A DNA stretch of 64,000 nt from Bradyrhizobium sp. URHD0069 (GTDB lineage Bacteria; Pseudomonadota; Alphaproteobacteria; Rhizobiales; Xanthobacteraceae): positions 18,032 through 82,031 of the forward strand of contig NZ_JNIJ01000033.1 of assembly GCF_000701345.1 (NCBI RefSeq), given 5' to 3'. Made by a program: the position numbers and the translations under genes. How positions within the stretch are numbered: the first letter of the stretch is position 1; each line of letters begins with the position of its first letter. Shown here in pieces: positions 32,903 through 42,620 of the stretch. The notes below the pieces were generated by a model. That model did no database searches. It was not told where the DNA came from and worked only from the letters and a program-made list of their open reading frames with translations.

Positions 32903-34774
32903 ATGACATCTGCAACTGACGAGCTGCGGCTGGCGGCCGATTTCGCGCCGGCGACCTATGAGGACTGGCGCAAGCTGGTCGATGGCGTGCTGAAGGGCGC
33001 GCCGTTCGAAAAGCTGGTTGGCAAGACCAATGACGACCTGAAGATCGACCCTATCTATCAGCGCGCACGCGGCACCGCGCCGATTGCGGGCCGCGCCCCT
33101 GCCGCGCCCTGGCAGATCATGCAGCGCATCGATCATCCGGATGCCGCGATGGCCAACGCGCAGGCGCTGCACGATCTTGAAAACGGCGCCAGCGGGCTGA
33201 CCTTGGTGTTCGCGGGCGCCAACGGCGCCTATGGCTTCGGACTGGAGCCATCGGTGGAAGCGATCGAAAAGGTCCTCGACGGCGTTTTCATCGATGCCGG
33301 CATCGCCGTTGAGCTTCAGATCGGTCCGCAGTCGCGGACGGCCGCCACTCACATTGCCGAATATGTGAAACGCAAAGGGCTCTCGCCTGCGGCCTGCGAT
33401 ATCCGTTTCGGCCTCGATCCGATCGGCGCCTGCGCGGTTTGGGGATCCAGTCCTTATACCTGGGCAGAGATCGTGCCCGCGGTTACCGGCGCGATCAAAG
33501 GTCTCGCGGCAATCGGATTCAAAGGTCCGTTCGCGGCTGCCGATGGACGGGTGATCCATGACGCCGGCGGATCGGAAGTGCAGGAGCTGGCGTTCGTGCT
33601 GGCGGCCGGCGTCGCCTATCTGCGTGCGCTGGAGGAGGCCGGTATCGCGCTCGAAGATGCGAGGAGCATGGTCTATGCGCGGCTTAGCGCCGACGCCGAT
33701 CAATTTCTGACCATGGCAAAGTTCCGCGCGCTGCGATTGCTGTGGGCGCGTATCGAACAAAGCTGCGGCCTGGCGCCCCAGCCAATCTTCATTGCGGCCG
33801 ATACCGCGTGGCGAATGCTGACCCAGCGCGATCCCTACGTGAACATGCTGCGCGCGACCATGGCGACCTTCTCCGCCGGCCTCGGCGGCGCCAACGCCAT
33901 CACCGTGTTGCCCCATACGCTGGCGCTGGGATTGCCAGACCCGTTCGCGCGGCGCGTGGCGCGCAACACGCAGCTGGTGCTGCTGGAGGAATCCAATCTC
34001 GCCAAGGTGTCCGATCCCGCGGCCGGCTCCGGCGGCATCGAGACGTTGACGCAACAGCTTTGCGAGGCCACGTGGTCGCTGTTTCAGCAAATCGAAAAAG
34101 CCGGCGGCGTGTTCGCTTCGCTTGAGCAAAACCTGATCCAGCGCAAGGTCGTTGCGACACGGGCGCTGCGGGAGACCAATATCGCCCGGCGCAAGGAGGT
34201 GCTGACCGGCGCCAGCGAATTTCCAACTTTGCACGAGGCCCCCGTAGCGGTCCTGAATGCGACGCCGGTCGTGCTTGCCCCCTATGGCGAAGCAAAATTC
34301 AACTTTGATCCGTTGCCGCCGGTGCGGCTTGCGGCGCTGTTCGAACGGCTGCGCGACCGGTCGGATCAAATTCTGAAGGACAGAGGCGTCCGGCCGAAGG
34401 TTTTTCTCGCCAATCTCGGCACGGCAGCCGACTTCACGGCGCGCGCGACGTTTGCGAAGAGTTTCTTCGAGACCGGCGGGATCGAGGCGGTGGATACCGA
34501 GGGATTTACCGATCCGGCGGCGCTGGCCGCAGCGTTCAAGGCCTCGGCCGCGGCGCTGGCATGCCTGTGCTCGTCCGACAAAGTCTATGCCGAGCGGGCG
34601 GCTGCGGCCGCAAAGGCCCTTCAAGCCGCCGGTGCAAAGCATATCTATCTGGCAGGACGCGCGAGCGGACAGGAAACTGCGTTCCGTGCCGCGGGCGTTA
34701 ACGATTTCATCTTCGCCGGCGGCGATGCGCTAGCGGTCTTGCAAGAAGTCTATCGGCTGACGGAGGGATCATGA
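32903..34774 (+). CDS. mutA: Methylmalonyl-CoA mutase small (beta) subunit
   Basis: About 623 residues, the non-catalytic partner of the mutase heterodimer that interconverts succinyl-CoA and methylmalonyl-CoA. The TIM-barrel half resembles the large subunit (FGLDPIGACAVWGSSPYTWA, ARLSADADQFLTMAKFRALR, SCGLAPQPIFIAADTAWRML). The cobalamin motif DxHxxG is absent from the C-terminal domain (FLANLGTAADFTARATFAKS), as expected for beta subunits. The start at 32903 fits the family; 32852 would add 17 residues. The stop overlaps the next gene by ATGA. Confidence 0.93.
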   Translation: MTSATDELRLAADFAPATYEDWRKLVDGVLKGAPFEKLVGKTNDDLKIDPIYQRARGTAPIAGRAPAAPWQIMQRIDHPDAAMANAQALHDLENGASGLTLVFAGANGAYGFGLEPSVEAIEKVLDGVFIDAGIAVELQIGPQSRTAATHIAEYVKRKGLSPAACDIRFGLDPIGACAVWGSSPYTWAEIVPAVTGAIKGLAAIGFKGPFAAADGRVIHDAGGSEVQELAFVLAAGVAYLRALEEAGIALEDARSMVYARLSADADQFLTMAKFRALRLLWARIEQSCGLAPQPIFIAADTAWRMLTQRDPYVNMLRATMATFSAGLGGANAITVLPHTLALGLPDPFARRVARNTQLVLLEESNLAKVSDPAAGSGGIETLTQQLCEATWSLFQQIEKAGGVFASLEQNLIQRKVVATRALRETNIARRKEVLTGASEFPTLHEAPVAVLNATPVVLAPYGEAKFNFDPLPPVRLAALFERLRDRSDQILKDRGVRPKVFLANLGTAADFTARATFAKSFFETGGIEAVDTEGFTDPAALAAAFKASAAALACLCSSDKVYAERAAAAAKALQAAGAKHIYLAGRASGQETAFRAAGVNDFIFAGGDALAVLQEVYRLTEGS

Positions 34775-35229
34775 CGATCAAACCCGTTCTGACCGGCGGC
34801 TGCCAATGCGGCGCCATCCGCTTTGCCCTGTCGGCGCCGCCCAAGAGGATCAGTATCTGTCACTGCCGGATGTGCCAGAAGGCAAGCGGCGCGCCGTTCG
34901 CGTCCTTCGCGGATATCGCCCACGGCGATTTCACCTGGACCCGCGGCAAGCCGTCCGCGTTCCGCTCCTCCTCTGTCGCCGAGCGCGATTTTTGCGCGAA
35001 TTGCGGAACGCCGCTCAGCTTTCGCCGCATCGATGGTCCGCGGATCGAGATCATGACCGGCGCCTTTGACCGCCCCGACATGGTGGTGCCGACGCAGCAG
35101 TTCGGCACCGAATCCCGGCTCGGCTGGGTGGTGGGCATCGCCAATCTGCCGAGCCAGACGACGCTGCAGAATTACGGTCCGGAAAAGCTTAACAGCATCG
35201 TCAGTAACCAGCATCCGGACCACGATTGA
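34771..35229 (+). CDS. GFA family (glutathione-dependent formaldehyde-activating-like) protein
   Basis: A 152-residue zinc protein of the GFA fold. Cysteine ligands stand in GGCQCGAIRF, CHCRMCQKASGAPF and DFCANCGTPLSF, the standard pattern. Very few members have a proven reaction, so formaldehyde activation should not be assumed. It overlaps mutA by four bases and its stop (35227-35229) lies 30 bases before the large mutase subunit start, so it is embedded in the mutase operon. Confidence 0.9.
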   Translation: MTIKPVLTGGCQCGAIRFALSAPPKRISICHCRMCQKASGAPFASFADIAHGDFTWTRGKPSAFRSSSVAERDFCANCGTPLSFRRIDGPRIEIMTGAFDRPDMVVPTQQFGTESRLGWVVGIANLPSQTTLQNYGPEKLNSIVSNQHPDHD

Positions 35230-35258
35230 GATGGCGACCATCGGAGGTCGCGCGTGCT

Positions 35259-37427
35259 ATGATGGGTACAATGAGCCGCATACCGAACTTTGCGAATATC
35301 GCATTTGAAAACACCGCCCGCGCCGAGCCCGCTGGCAGCGCCGAGCCGTGGCTCACGCCCGAGGGCATCCTGGTAAAGCCCGCCTACGGCGAGGCCGACC
35401 TCGAGGGCATCGATTTCCTTGATACCTGGCCCGGTATCGCGCCTTACCTGCGCGGCCCCTACCCGACGATGTATGTCAATCAGCCCTGGACCATCAGGCA
35501 ATATGCCGGCTTCTCCACGGCGGAAGATTCCAATGCGTTCTACCGCCGCAATCTCGCCGCCGGGCAAAAGGGCCTTTCGGTCGCGTTCGATCTCGCCACC
35601 CACCGCGGCTACGATTCCGATCATCCTCGGGTGTCCGGTGACGTCGGCATGGCCGGCGTGGCGATCGACTCGATCTACGACATGCGCACGCTGTTCGCGG
35701 GCATTCCGCTCGACCAGATGAGCGTGTCGATGACCATGAACGGCGCGGTGCTGCCGATCCTGGCACTGTTCGTGGCGGCTGCCGAGGAACAGGGCGTACC
35801 GCCGGAAAAACTCTCAGGCACCATTCAGAACGACATTCTGAAAGAGTTTATGGTTCGCAACACCTACATCTATCCGCCGGCGCCATCGATGCGGATCATC
35901 TCGGACATCTTTGCCTATACGTCGCAAAAGATGCCGAAATATAATTCGATTTCGATTTCCGGCTATCACATGCAGGAAGCCGGCGCGACGCAGGACCTCG
36001 AGCTCGCCTATACGCTGGCCGACGGCGTCGAATATCTCCGCGCCGGGCTCGCGGCCGGTCTCGATGTCGATCGCTTCGCGCCGCGGCTGTCGTTCTTCTG
36101 GGCGATCGGCATGAACTTCTTCATGGAAGTCGCGAAGATGCGCGCGGCGCGGCTGTTGTGGGCCAAGCTGTTGACCCAATTCAACCCGAAGGATCCGCGC
36201 TCGCCGTCGCTGCGCACGCATTGCCAGACCTCGGGCTGGTCGCTGACCGCGCAGGACGTCTATAACAACGTGATGCGCACCACCATCGAGGCGATGGCGG
36301 CGACGCAAGGCCACACCCAATCCTTGCACACCAATGCGCTCGACGAGGCCTTGGCGCTTCCGACCGATTTTTCGGCGAGAATCGCGCGCAACACGCAATT
36401 GTTCCTGCAGCAGGAAAGCGGCACCACCCGCATCATCGATCCCTGGGGCGGCTCATACTATGTCGAGCGGCTCACCCGCGATCTCGCGGCGAAAGCCTGG
36501 GGCCACATCCAGGAGGTCGAGGCGCTCGGCGGCATGGCGAAAGCGATCGAGGCGGGCGTGCCAAAACTACGGATCGAGGAAGCCTCCGCCAAGACCCAAG
36601 CCAGGATCGATGCCGGCAAGCAGGCGGTGATCGGCGTCAACAAGTACAAACCGACAGACGAAGCGCCGATTGACGTGCTGAAGGTGGAAAATTCCACCGT
36701 GCGCCGGTTGCAGATCGACAAGCTGGCGCGATTGAAGAAAGAGCGCAACCAGAAGGACGTCGACGACGCGCTGGCGGCGCTGACCCGCAGCGCCGGCGAA
36801 GGTAACGGCAACCTTTTGGCGCTGGCGATCGATGCCGCGCGCGCCAAAGCCACCGTCGGCGAGATCTCCGATGCGATGGAGAAAGTGTTCGGGCGGCACC
36901 GCGCCGAAATCAAATCCATCACCGGCGTCTACAAGCGGGAGGCGTCCACCATGTCCAACCGGGTCGAAAAAGTGCAGGCGCTGATCGATGCGTTCGAGGA
37001 TGCGGAAGGGCGCCGCCCGAGAATCCTGGTCGCCAAGATCGGCCAGGACGGCCACGATCGCGGCCAGAAGGTGATCGCCTCGGCCTTTGCCGATGTCGGC
37101 TTCGACGTTGATATCGGGCCTCTGTTCGCCACCGCCGACGAGGCGGCGCGGCAGGCGGTCGAAAACGACGTGCATATTCTCGGCGTATCGTCATTGGCGG
37201 CAGCGCATCTGACCGCGGTGCCGGAACTGAAGGCCGCGCTGAAGAAACAAGGCCGCGATGACATCATGATCATCATCGGCGGCGTAGTACCGCCGCAGGA
37301 CTACGACACGCTCTACAAGGCCGGCGCCGAAGCGATCTTCCCGCCCGGCACCGTGATTGCGGACGCCGCCGAAGAGCTGATCCACAAGCTCAATGCGCGG
37401 CTGGGGCACAGCGAGGCGGCGGAGTAG
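35259..37427 (+). CDS. scpA: Methylmalonyl-CoA mutase large (alpha) subunit
   Basis: About 722 residues, the cobalamin-binding catalytic subunit. The barrel carries GPYPTMYVNQPWTIRQYAGF and SVAFDLATHRGYDSDHPRVS; the C-terminal B12 domain has KIGQDGHDRGQKVIASAF with DxHxxG near residue 597 and IIGGVVPPQDYDTLYKAGAE. In most bacteria this serves propionate and branched-chain amino acid breakdown or PHB-linked metabolism. A GGAGG site at 35243-35247 supports the ATG at 35259; 35271 is the next possibility. Confidence 0.96.
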   Translation: MMGTMSRIPNFANIAFENTARAEPAGSAEPWLTPEGILVKPAYGEADLEGIDFLDTWPGIAPYLRGPYPTMYVNQPWTIRQYAGFSTAEDSNAFYRRNLAAGQKGLSVAFDLATHRGYDSDHPRVSGDVGMAGVAIDSIYDMRTLFAGIPLDQMSVSMTMNGAVLPILALFVAAAEEQGVPPEKLSGTIQNDILKEFMVRNTYIYPPAPSMRIISDIFAYTSQKMPKYNSISISGYHMQEAGATQDLELAYTLADGVEYLRAGLAAGLDVDRFAPRLSFFWAIGMNFFMEVAKMRAARLLWAKLLTQFNPKDPRSPSLRTHCQTSGWSLTAQDVYNNVMRTTIEAMAATQGHTQSLHTNALDEALALPTDFSARIARNTQLFLQQESGTTRIIDPWGGSYYVERLTRDLAAKAWGHIQEVEALGGMAKAIEAGVPKLRIEEASAKTQARIDAGKQAVIGVNKYKPTDEAPIDVLKVENSTVRRLQIDKLARLKKERNQKDVDDALAALTRSAGEGNGNLLALAIDAARAKATVGEISDAMEKVFGRHRAEIKSITGVYKREASTMSNRVEKVQALIDAFEDAEGRRPRILVAKIGQDGHDRGQKVIASAFADVGFDVDIGPLFATADEAARQAVENDVHILGVSSLAAAHLTAVPELKAALKKQGRDDIMIIIGGVVPPQDYDTLYKAGAEAIFPPGTVIADAAEELIHKLNARLGHSEAAE

Positions 37428-37523
37428 CCGAACCATCGCTCTCGCTTGCGGCGATACGGTGAAGATGCATAATACTCCCAGCACAAGAGCGTCGGGTTTC
37501 ACCGGCGCCACGGGAGGACTCTC

Positions 37524-38516
37524 ATGCCCATCATCACACGCCGCGCGTTCGCGGCTTCATCCGCCGCTGCGGCGGCAGTAGCGGGCTTCGGTTTCAAGCC
37601 AGCTTTGGCGCAAGCCTATCCAGCGCGCCCGGTGACCGTGATCGTACCGTGGGGCGCTGGCGGCGGCACCGACGCGACCGCGCGCATCGTCGCCGCGCTA
37701 CTGGAGAAGGACCTCGGCCAGCCGTTCAACGTGGTCAACCGTACCGGCGGCTCTGGCGTGGTCGGTCATTCCGCGATCGCGACTGCACAGCCCGACGGCT
37801 ACACCATCGGCATGCTGACGGTGGAAATCTCGATGATGCACTGGCAGGGGCTCACCGAATTGGGACCAAAGAGCTACACGCCGCTCGGCCTGATGAACGA
37901 AGACCCGCCCGGCATCCAGGTCAGCTCCGCATCGCCCTACAAGACCGTCAAGGAACTCGCCGACGCCATCAAGGCCGCGCCGGTCGGCAAGATGAAAGCC
38001 TCGGGCACCGGCCAGGGAGGCATCTGGCATCTGGCGCTGGTGGGCTGGATGCGAGCGATGGGACTTCCCGCAAATCAGGTCGGCTGGGTGCCGTCGAACG
38101 GCGCCGCGCCCGCGATGCAGGATCTCGCGGCGGGCGGTCTCGACATGACGACCTGCTCCGTACCGGAGGCGCGCGCGATCATCGAGGCCGGCAAGGCGCG
38201 CAGCCTCGCCATCATGGCACCGGCACGCAACCCCTCGTTCCCGGATGTGCCGACGCTGAAAGAGGCGATGGGCATCGACTATTCGACCGGCGCATGGCGC
38301 GGCATTGCGGGTCCGAAGGGCCTGCCCGCAGATGTCGCGGCCAAGCTCACTGCGTCGCTGAAGAAGGTTTACGACTCCAAGGAGTTCAAGGACTTCATGA
38401 GTAATCGCGGTTTCGGAACGGTGTGGGGTGATGCGGCCGAATTCGCGACCTTCATGGACAAGGGCGACGCCCAGATGGGCGAGGCGATGAAGGCCGCCGG
38501 TCTCTCGAAGGCCTGA
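37524..38516 (+). CDS. TctC/Bug-family solute-binding protein of a TTT transporter
   Basis: A 330-residue periplasmic binding protein. It starts with a twin-arginine-like signal (MPIITRRAFAASSAAAAAVA, then LAQAYPARPVTVIVPWGAGG). The Bug-family motifs follow: GGGTDATARIVA, VVNRTGGSGVVGHSAIATA, PDGYTIGMLT. It would capture a carboxylate and hand it to the TctA/TctB channel encoded next. The ligand cannot be told from the sequence. A GGGAGGA site lies just before the ATG, 97 bases after the mutase gene. Confidence 0.93.
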   Translation: MPIITRRAFAASSAAAAAVAGFGFKPALAQAYPARPVTVIVPWGAGGGTDATARIVAALLEKDLGQPFNVVNRTGGSGVVGHSAIATAQPDGYTIGMLTVEISMMHWQGLTELGPKSYTPLGLMNEDPPGIQVSSASPYKTVKELADAIKAAPVGKMKASGTGQGGIWHLALVGWMRAMGLPANQVGWVPSNGAAPAMQDLAAGGLDMTTCSVPEARAIIEAGKARSLAIMAPARNPSFPDVPTLKEAMGIDYSTGAWRGIAGPKGLPADVAAKLTASLKKVYDSKEFKDFMSNRGFGTVWGDAAEFATFMDKGDAQMGEAMKAAGLSKA

Positions 38517-38606
38517 TCCGTCTCGGCCGCGGGCGCGATCGTGTCCGCTGCACCGTCTGAGTGTTGCCTCCTAACTCACTTCCTCGGAGATCCGTGGGGC
38601 TCGTTC

Positions 38607-39092
38607 ATGCGTCTTCCCGATCAAGTCACGGGATCGTTTCTCGTCGGCCTTGGCCTAGCCGCCGCCTACGGAGGCTGGCTGCTGCCGCCGGTGCCCGGCC
38701 AGCCAATCGGCCCAAATGTATTCCCGTTGGTGATCGGGACAGGCCTCGCGCTTTGCGGGCTCGCGATCGTGTTCGGAATCGGCCACACCTTCGAAGAGGA
38801 AGAAGAGATCATTCCGATCGAGGCCGGCCGAGCCCAGGCGCCGACCGGCAAGCTCTATGGATTGCGCGCGCTGCTTCCGCCGGCGCTGCTGCTGTTCTAC
38901 GTTGCGGCGGCCGAGCGATTGGGCTTTATCATCACGGCCGCGCTAGTCGTGTACGCGACGGCAACCGCGCTTGGCGCGCGGTGGAGGCTTTCGCTTCCCC
39001 TCGCCGTGCTGGCGCCGATCGGCATCCATCTAATTTTCAGCAAGCTGCTGCGCGTGCCGCTCCCGGCCGGGCTGCTGCCGATGCCGTGGTGA
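38607..39092 (+). CDS. TctB-family small membrane subunit
   Basis: About 161 residues with four membrane helices (SFLVGLGLAAAYGGWLLPPV, VFPLVIGTGLALCGLAIVFG, ALLPPALLLFYVAAAERLGF, LSLPLAVLAPIGIHLIFSKL) and a charged loop, the usual TctB layout. The start at 38607 opens MRLPDQVTGSF. The tctA gene follows after three bases. Confidence 0.9.
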   Translation: MRLPDQVTGSFLVGLGLAAAYGGWLLPPVPGQPIGPNVFPLVIGTGLALCGLAIVFGIGHTFEEEEEIIPIEAGRAQAPTGKLYGLRALLPPALLLFYVAAAERLGFIITAALVVYATATALGARWRLSLPLAVLAPIGIHLIFSKLLRVPLPAGLLPMPW

Positions 39093-39095
39093 TCC

Positions 39096-40610
39096 ATGCT
39101 TAACACTCTGATTGAAGCGTTCGCACTGATTTCGACGTGGGAAGTCATCATCGCGATGCTGGCGGCATCGATCTACGGGCTCGTCATCGGATCGCTGCCT
39201 GGCCTGTCCGCCACGATGGCGACTGCCCTGCTCGTCCCCGTCACCTTCTATCTCTCGCCAATCGCCGCGATCGCCACCATCGTGGCGGCGTCCTCGATGG
39301 CGATCTTCTCCGGCGATATCCCCGGCGCGCTGCTGCGTATCCCGGGAACGCCCGCCTCGGCGGCCTACGCAGACGAAGCCTACGCCATGACACGCAAGGG
39401 CGAGGCCGAACTCGCGCTCGGCGCCGGCGTATGGTTCTCCGCCGTCGGCGGCATCGCGGGCACGCTCTCGCTCATGATACTCGCGCCGCCGCTCGCCGAA
39501 ATCGCGCTGTCGTTCTCGACTTTCGAATATTTCTGGCTGGCGTTCCTCGGCTTGATGTGCGCCACGCTGGTCGCGCGCTCCTCCCCGGTGAAGGCGATCG
39601 CCGGGATGTTCATCGGCCTGCTTGTTTCGTGCGTCGGCATCGAAAACCCGGGCGGCGTGCCGCGTTTCACATTTGGATTGACCGACCTCTTCGGCGGCAT
39701 CGAGCCGATCCCGGCGCTGGTTGGCGTGTTTGCCGTGGCACAGGTGATGCGTGCGATGCTCACCCCGGAACCGCCGCCGATCCCGCGACGCAAGTTCGGA
39801 AGCATCATGGCGGGCCAGTGGAGGCTCACCGGGAAGTATCGCTGGCAGATGACGCGCGGGAACATCGTCGGGATCATCATCGGGGTGCTGCCGGGCGCGG
39901 GCGCTGACATGGCGGCCTGGGTCAGCTACGCGATGTCCAAGCGCTTCTCAAAGGAGCCTGAGAAGTTCGGAACCGGCCACGTCGAGGGCCTGATCGAGGC
40001 CGGCGCCAGCAACAATGCCAGCGTCGCGTCGGGCTGGGTGCCGTCGCTGTTGTTCGGCATTCCGGGCGACACCATCGCGGCAATCGCGATCGGCGTGCTC
40101 TACATGAAAGGTCTCAACCCGGGACCGACGCTGTTCACCGAGAAAGCGTCGAGCATGTACGCGATCTACCTCATGTTCATTATCGCCAACATCCTGATGA
40201 TTCCGCTGGGCATCGTGATGATCCGCCTGGCGAGCCATGTGCTGCGCGCGCCGCGTTCGACGGTGATGCCGGTGATCATGCTGTGCTGCGCGGTTGGCTC
40301 GTTCGCGATCGGCAACAACATGTTCGGCGTCGTTACGGTCGCGACGTTCGGGATCATCGGCTATGTCATGGAGGCCAACGGCTATCCGGTTGCGGCGATG
40401 GTGCTCGGGATCGTGATGGGCACCATGGTGGAGCAGGCGTTCGTCACATCGCTGATCAAATCCGACGGCAGCATTCTGCCGTTCTTCGAGCGGCCGATCT
40501 CCGCGATCCTCGCAACCATGGCCATCGGCGCGTTGATTTGGCCGGTGCTGCTCTGGTTGTGGCGGCGGTTGAGACGCGGATCACCCGCCCCCGCCACCTC
40601 GGCCCGCTGA
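39096..40610 (+). CDS. TctA-family large membrane subunit of the TTT transporter
   Basis: A 504-residue protein with about 12 helices. The conserved repeats are visible in both halves: IGSLPGLSATMATALLVPVT and IIGVLPGAGADMAAWVSYAM, with GDIPGALLRIPGTPASAAYA in between. These are the signatures of TctA (DUF112). Together with TctC and TctB it makes a complete tripartite tricarboxylate-type importer driven by the ion gradient. Confidence 0.94.
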   Translation: MLNTLIEAFALISTWEVIIAMLAASIYGLVIGSLPGLSATMATALLVPVTFYLSPIAAIATIVAASSMAIFSGDIPGALLRIPGTPASAAYADEAYAMTRKGEAELALGAGVWFSAVGGIAGTLSLMILAPPLAEIALSFSTFEYFWLAFLGLMCATLVARSSPVKAIAGMFIGLLVSCVGIENPGGVPRFTFGLTDLFGGIEPIPALVGVFAVAQVMRAMLTPEPPPIPRRKFGSIMAGQWRLTGKYRWQMTRGNIVGIIIGVLPGAGADMAAWVSYAMSKRFSKEPEKFGTGHVEGLIEAGASNNASVASGWVPSLLFGIPGDTIAAIAIGVLYMKGLNPGPTLFTEKASSMYAIYLMFIIANILMIPLGIVMIRLASHVLRAPRSTVMPVIMLCCAVGSFAIGNNMFGVVTVATFGIIGYVMEANGYPVAAMVLGIVMGTMVEQAFVTSLIKSDGSILPFFERPISAILATMAIGALIWPVLLWLWRRLRRGSPAPATSAR

Positions 40611-40662
40611 GTAGGCCTCGCGAATCCCTCGCCTGCGAGGCTCCAGCGTTGTAAACCAAGCC

Positions 40663-41655
40663 ATGAGCCCGCCAAGTAACGCCTCCTTCGATATCAAATC
40701 ATTGACCAAAGACCTCCGCGCCGGCAGCCGCGCCGCCCTGGCGCGTGCGATCACCCTGATCGAAAGCAGGCGCGGCGATCATCAGGCCGCGGCGCGCGAT
40801 CTGGTGCAGGCGCTATTGCCCGATACCGGCAAGGCAATCCGCGTCGGTATCACCGGCTCGCCCGGGGTCGGCAAATCCACCACCATCGACGCGCTCGGGA
40901 TGTTCCTGATCGAACGCGGCCACAAGGTCGCGGTGCTCGCGGTCGACCCCTCCTCCGCGCGCACCGGCGGCTCGATCCTTGGCGACAAGACCCGGATGGC
41001 GCGGCTCGCCGCCTCCGATGGCGCCTATATCCGGCCTTCGCCGGCGGCCGGCACGCTCGGCGGCGTCGCGGCGAAAACCCGCGAGGCGATGCTGCTGTGC
41101 GAGGCCGCAGGCTTCGACGTCGTGCTGGTGGAGACTGTCGGCATCGGGCAATCCGAAACCGCGGTCTGCGACATGACGGATTTTTTCCTGGCGCTGATGC
41201 TGCCCGGCGCCGGTGACGAATTGCAGGGCATCAAGAAGGGCCTCGTTGAGCTTGCCGACATGATCGCGGTCAACAAGGCCGATGGCGACAACGTCAAGCG
41301 CGCCAATCTCGCGGCCTCCGAATATCGCGGCGCGCTGCATATTCTAACCCCGCGCTCGGAGCACTGGCATCCGCCGGTGCTGACGTATTCGGCATTGACG
41401 GGAACGGGTATCGGCGAGCTCTGGCAGAAGATCCTGGATCATCGCGCCGCGATGAACGCCTCGGGCGAATTCGCCGCGCGGCGGCGGCAGCAGCAGGTGA
41501 AGTGGATGTGGTCGATGCTGGAGCAGCGGATGATGGCGCGACTGCGCGCCGATCCGGCGATCCGCGCCAACGTGAAGAAGACCGAAGCCGAGGTCGCCGA
41601 CGGCCGCATCACGCCGGCGGTCGCGGCGGAGCAGATCGCGGAGATGTTGCGGTGA
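40663..41655 (+). CDS. meaB: Methylmalonyl-CoA mutase-associated GTPase MeaB
   Basis: A 330-residue G3E-family GTPase that loads and protects the cobalamin of methylmalonyl-CoA mutase. The P-loop is GSPGVGKST (65-73), followed by AVLAVDPSSARTGGSILGDK, VVLVETVGIGQSETAVCDMT, and the NKADGDN base motif. The C-terminal helical part (RQQQVKWMWSMLEQRMMARL) is used for dimerisation. It lies after the TTT genes rather than beside the mutase subunit. Confidence 0.95.
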   Translation: MSPPSNASFDIKSLTKDLRAGSRAALARAITLIESRRGDHQAAARDLVQALLPDTGKAIRVGITGSPGVGKSTTIDALGMFLIERGHKVAVLAVDPSSARTGGSILGDKTRMARLAASDGAYIRPSPAAGTLGGVAAKTREAMLLCEAAGFDVVLVETVGIGQSETAVCDMTDFFLALMLPGAGDELQGIKKGLVELADMIAVNKADGDNVKRANLAASEYRGALHILTPRSEHWHPPVLTYSALTGTGIGELWQKILDHRAAMNASGEFAARRRQQQVKWMWSMLEQRMMARLRADPAIRANVKKTEAEVADGRITPAVAAEQIAEMLR

Positions 41656-41685
41656 GCAAGTCCGGTGCGCTCGTCCTATGGCGGC

Positions 41686-41787
41686 GTCATCGTCCGCGAA
41701 AGCGGACGATCCAGTATTCCAGAGCGGCCAATGGGGATCACTGCACCCTGGCGTTTACTGGATACCCGCTTCCGCGGGTATGACGAC
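41686..41787. repeat. Interspersed palindromic repeat between meaB and pcp
   Basis: Starts GTCATCGTCCGCGAAAGCGG with ACGATCCAGTATTCCAGAGC and ends ACCCGCTTCCGCGGGTATGACG. It combines two small hairpins. The block AAAGCGGACGATCCAGTA recurs at 44813-44830. Confidence 0.65.
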
Positions 41788-41793
41788 GGAGAT

Positions 41794-42492
41794 ATGCAGG
41801 AATTGACAAACAAACTCCGCATCCTCGTCACCGGCTTCGGTCCGTTTCCCGGCGCGCCGTTCAACCCAACGGTGCCGCTGGTGAAGCGGCTGACACAGCT
41901 GCGCCGGCCGGCGTTCGGCGATGTCGAACTGATCGGCCACATCTTTCCGGTGACCTACAAGGCCGTCGACCGCGAATTGCCGGAGCTGCTAGCGAGGCGT
42001 AGGCCGGATGCGTTGCTGATGTTTGGGCTGGCTTCCCGCACGTCATATTTGCGGATCGAGGCCCGCGCCCGCAATGCCGTCACCACGCTGTGGCCCGACG
42101 CCGATCACACTAGGCTGCGCAAGGGATCGATATCAGGCGGCGCCGACGCCATGATGTTCGGCCCGCACACCGCGAAATTGCTGCGCGCCGCCGTCGGCAC
42201 CGGCATCGATGCGCGGGCCTCGCGCGATGCCGGCAACTATCTGTGCAATTACCTGAGCTGGCGCGCAATCGAGGCGACAGACAAAGACGATGGCCCCGCA
42301 TTCGCCGCGTTCGCACACGTGCCGCCGCTCGCGCGCGGCGGGGCATCGCAACGCAAGGGCGCAACCCGCATCACGCTGGAAGATTTGGTCGATGCTGGCG
42401 AAGCGATGTTGCTCGAGTTGGTGCGATTGACCAGGCAGGCGGCCCGAGAGCACGCGTGCCTCTCTACGGGAATCCCCCTGCAAGCGGGATGA
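41794..42492 (+). CDS. Pyroglutamyl-peptidase I (C15 family)
   Basis: A 232-residue cysteine peptidase that removes N-terminal pyroglutamate. It begins MQELTNKLRILVTGFGPFPG followed by PFNPT. The catalytic cysteine lies in SRDAGNYLCNYLSWRAIE and the histidine in AFAHVPPLA. The start at 41794 is just past the repeat and has GGAGAT nearby; longer in-frame starts would run through the repeat. The gene follows meaB by 139 bases. Confidence 0.88.
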   Translation: MQELTNKLRILVTGFGPFPGAPFNPTVPLVKRLTQLRRPAFGDVELIGHIFPVTYKAVDRELPELLARRRPDALLMFGLASRTSYLRIEARARNAVTTLWPDADHTRLRKGSISGGADAMMFGPHTAKLLRAAVGTGIDARASRDAGNYLCNYLSWRAIEATDKDDGPAFAAFAHVPPLARGGASQRKGATRITLEDLVDAGEAMLLELVRLTRQAAREHACLSTGIPLQAG

Positions 42493-42620
42493 GGGTAAGA
42501 TTAACCCTACCCTCAACAATCACCTGATCGCCTCTTCCGCCACGGCCTACGCGGCCGCATTTTTGCGCTACTCCAACGTTGCGGACGCAATTTTCACGCG
42601 CGTCCGTCGGAGCCGTGATC

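Noticed and set aside
42488..42515. Hairpin GAGGGTA ... TACCCTC after the peptidase gene as a terminator
   Set aside because: The stem is short and no T-run follows on either strand, so it was left out of the feature list.
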